Origin: Acidimicrobiaceae bacterium
GTDB lineage: Bacteria > Actinomycetota > Acidimicrobiia > Acidimicrobiales > Palsa-688
Reading direction: 5' to 3'
NCBI GenBank assembly: GCA_009785715.1
Contig: WQVT01000162.1
Coordinates: 1 to 6,070 of the forward strand
DNA length: 6,070 nucleotides
The notes below the pieces were generated by a model. The model did not search any database. It was not told where the DNA came from and saw nothing but the letters and a program-made list of their open reading frames with translations. A program made the position numbers and the translations under genes. The stretch's first letter is position 1; every line of letters starts with the position of its first letter. Positions 5,932 through 6,070 of this stretch are shown in pieces.

Positions 5932-6070
5932 GCACACGGCTGCCCTGCCGGTGCGGCCGGGCCCGGCCCGCGACAGACAGTGCTGGTTCCGTCGATACCG
6001 TGGGCTCATTGGCCGTGTCCAGGTGTTATTGCGCCCCGGGCGGGGTAGGCACCTGATTGACCGAGGTGGA
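5932..6070. other. Right-edge region without a recognisable gene
   Basis: I see no supported coding region or RNA gene here. A plus-strand open frame across it is antisense to tRNA-His and has no family features. A TTGACC at 6056-6061 resembles a -35 hexamer, but the place for its -10 lies beyond the window. Confidence 0.4.

Noticed and set aside
1..6070. CRISPR array, transposon ends, phage attachment site next to the tRNAs, toxin-antitoxin or defence operon
   Set aside because: No spaced direct repeats, no transposase or integrase motifs, no repeated tRNA 3' fragment, and all protein genes belong to housekeeping or repair families.

Overview
This is a GC-rich chromosomal window with densely packed genes. 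G or C dominates third codon positions, one start codon is GTG, one promoter looks leaderless, one of two tRNA genes lacks an encoded CCA end, and there is a LigD-family repair protein. Together these suggest a member of the Actinomycetota, possibly a poorly cultured lineage. That placement is an inference from composition and protein flavour; no rRNA or marker gene is present to confirm it.

Layout from left to right. (1) Positions 1-1217, minus strand: a two-gene unit made of a ketopantoate-reductase-family oxidoreductase and, joined to it by an ATGA stop/start overlap, a SAM-dependent methyltransferase that runs off the left edge. (2) Positions 1218-1321: a short divergent intergenic region. 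(3) Positions 1322-2908, plus strand: an acyl-/oxalyl-CoA-synthetase-like adenylate-forming enzyme that lacks the usual Asp of the TGD motif. (4) Positions 2905-3918, minus strand: a CorA-type magnesium/cobalt channel, convergent with the synthetase so that the two stop codons overlap. (5) Positions 3919-3996: a second divergent intergenic region. (6) Positions 3997-5676, plus strand: a LigD-type end-joining protein with a complete 3'-phosphoesterase (PE) domain fused to a primase-polymerase (POL) domain, with no ligase domain. (7) Positions 5692-5912, minus strand: tRNA-His(GTG) followed by tRNA-Lys(CTT). (8) Positions 5914-6070: no gene seen, only a possible tRNA promoter.

The genes do not form one pathway. 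They fall into small units of one or two genes with alternating strands: central or CoA-linked metabolism on the left, a metal channel in the middle, DNA end repair on the right, then tRNA genes. The PE-POL protein would need a separate ATP-dependent ligase, and probably Ku, encoded elsewhere. I found no CRISPR array, insertion sequence, phage gene or toxin-antitoxin pair, and no convincing new multi-gene system. The most unusual points are the PE-POL architecture with a changed polymerase motif II (His to Gln) and the TGD-to-TGG change in the adenylate-forming enzyme.
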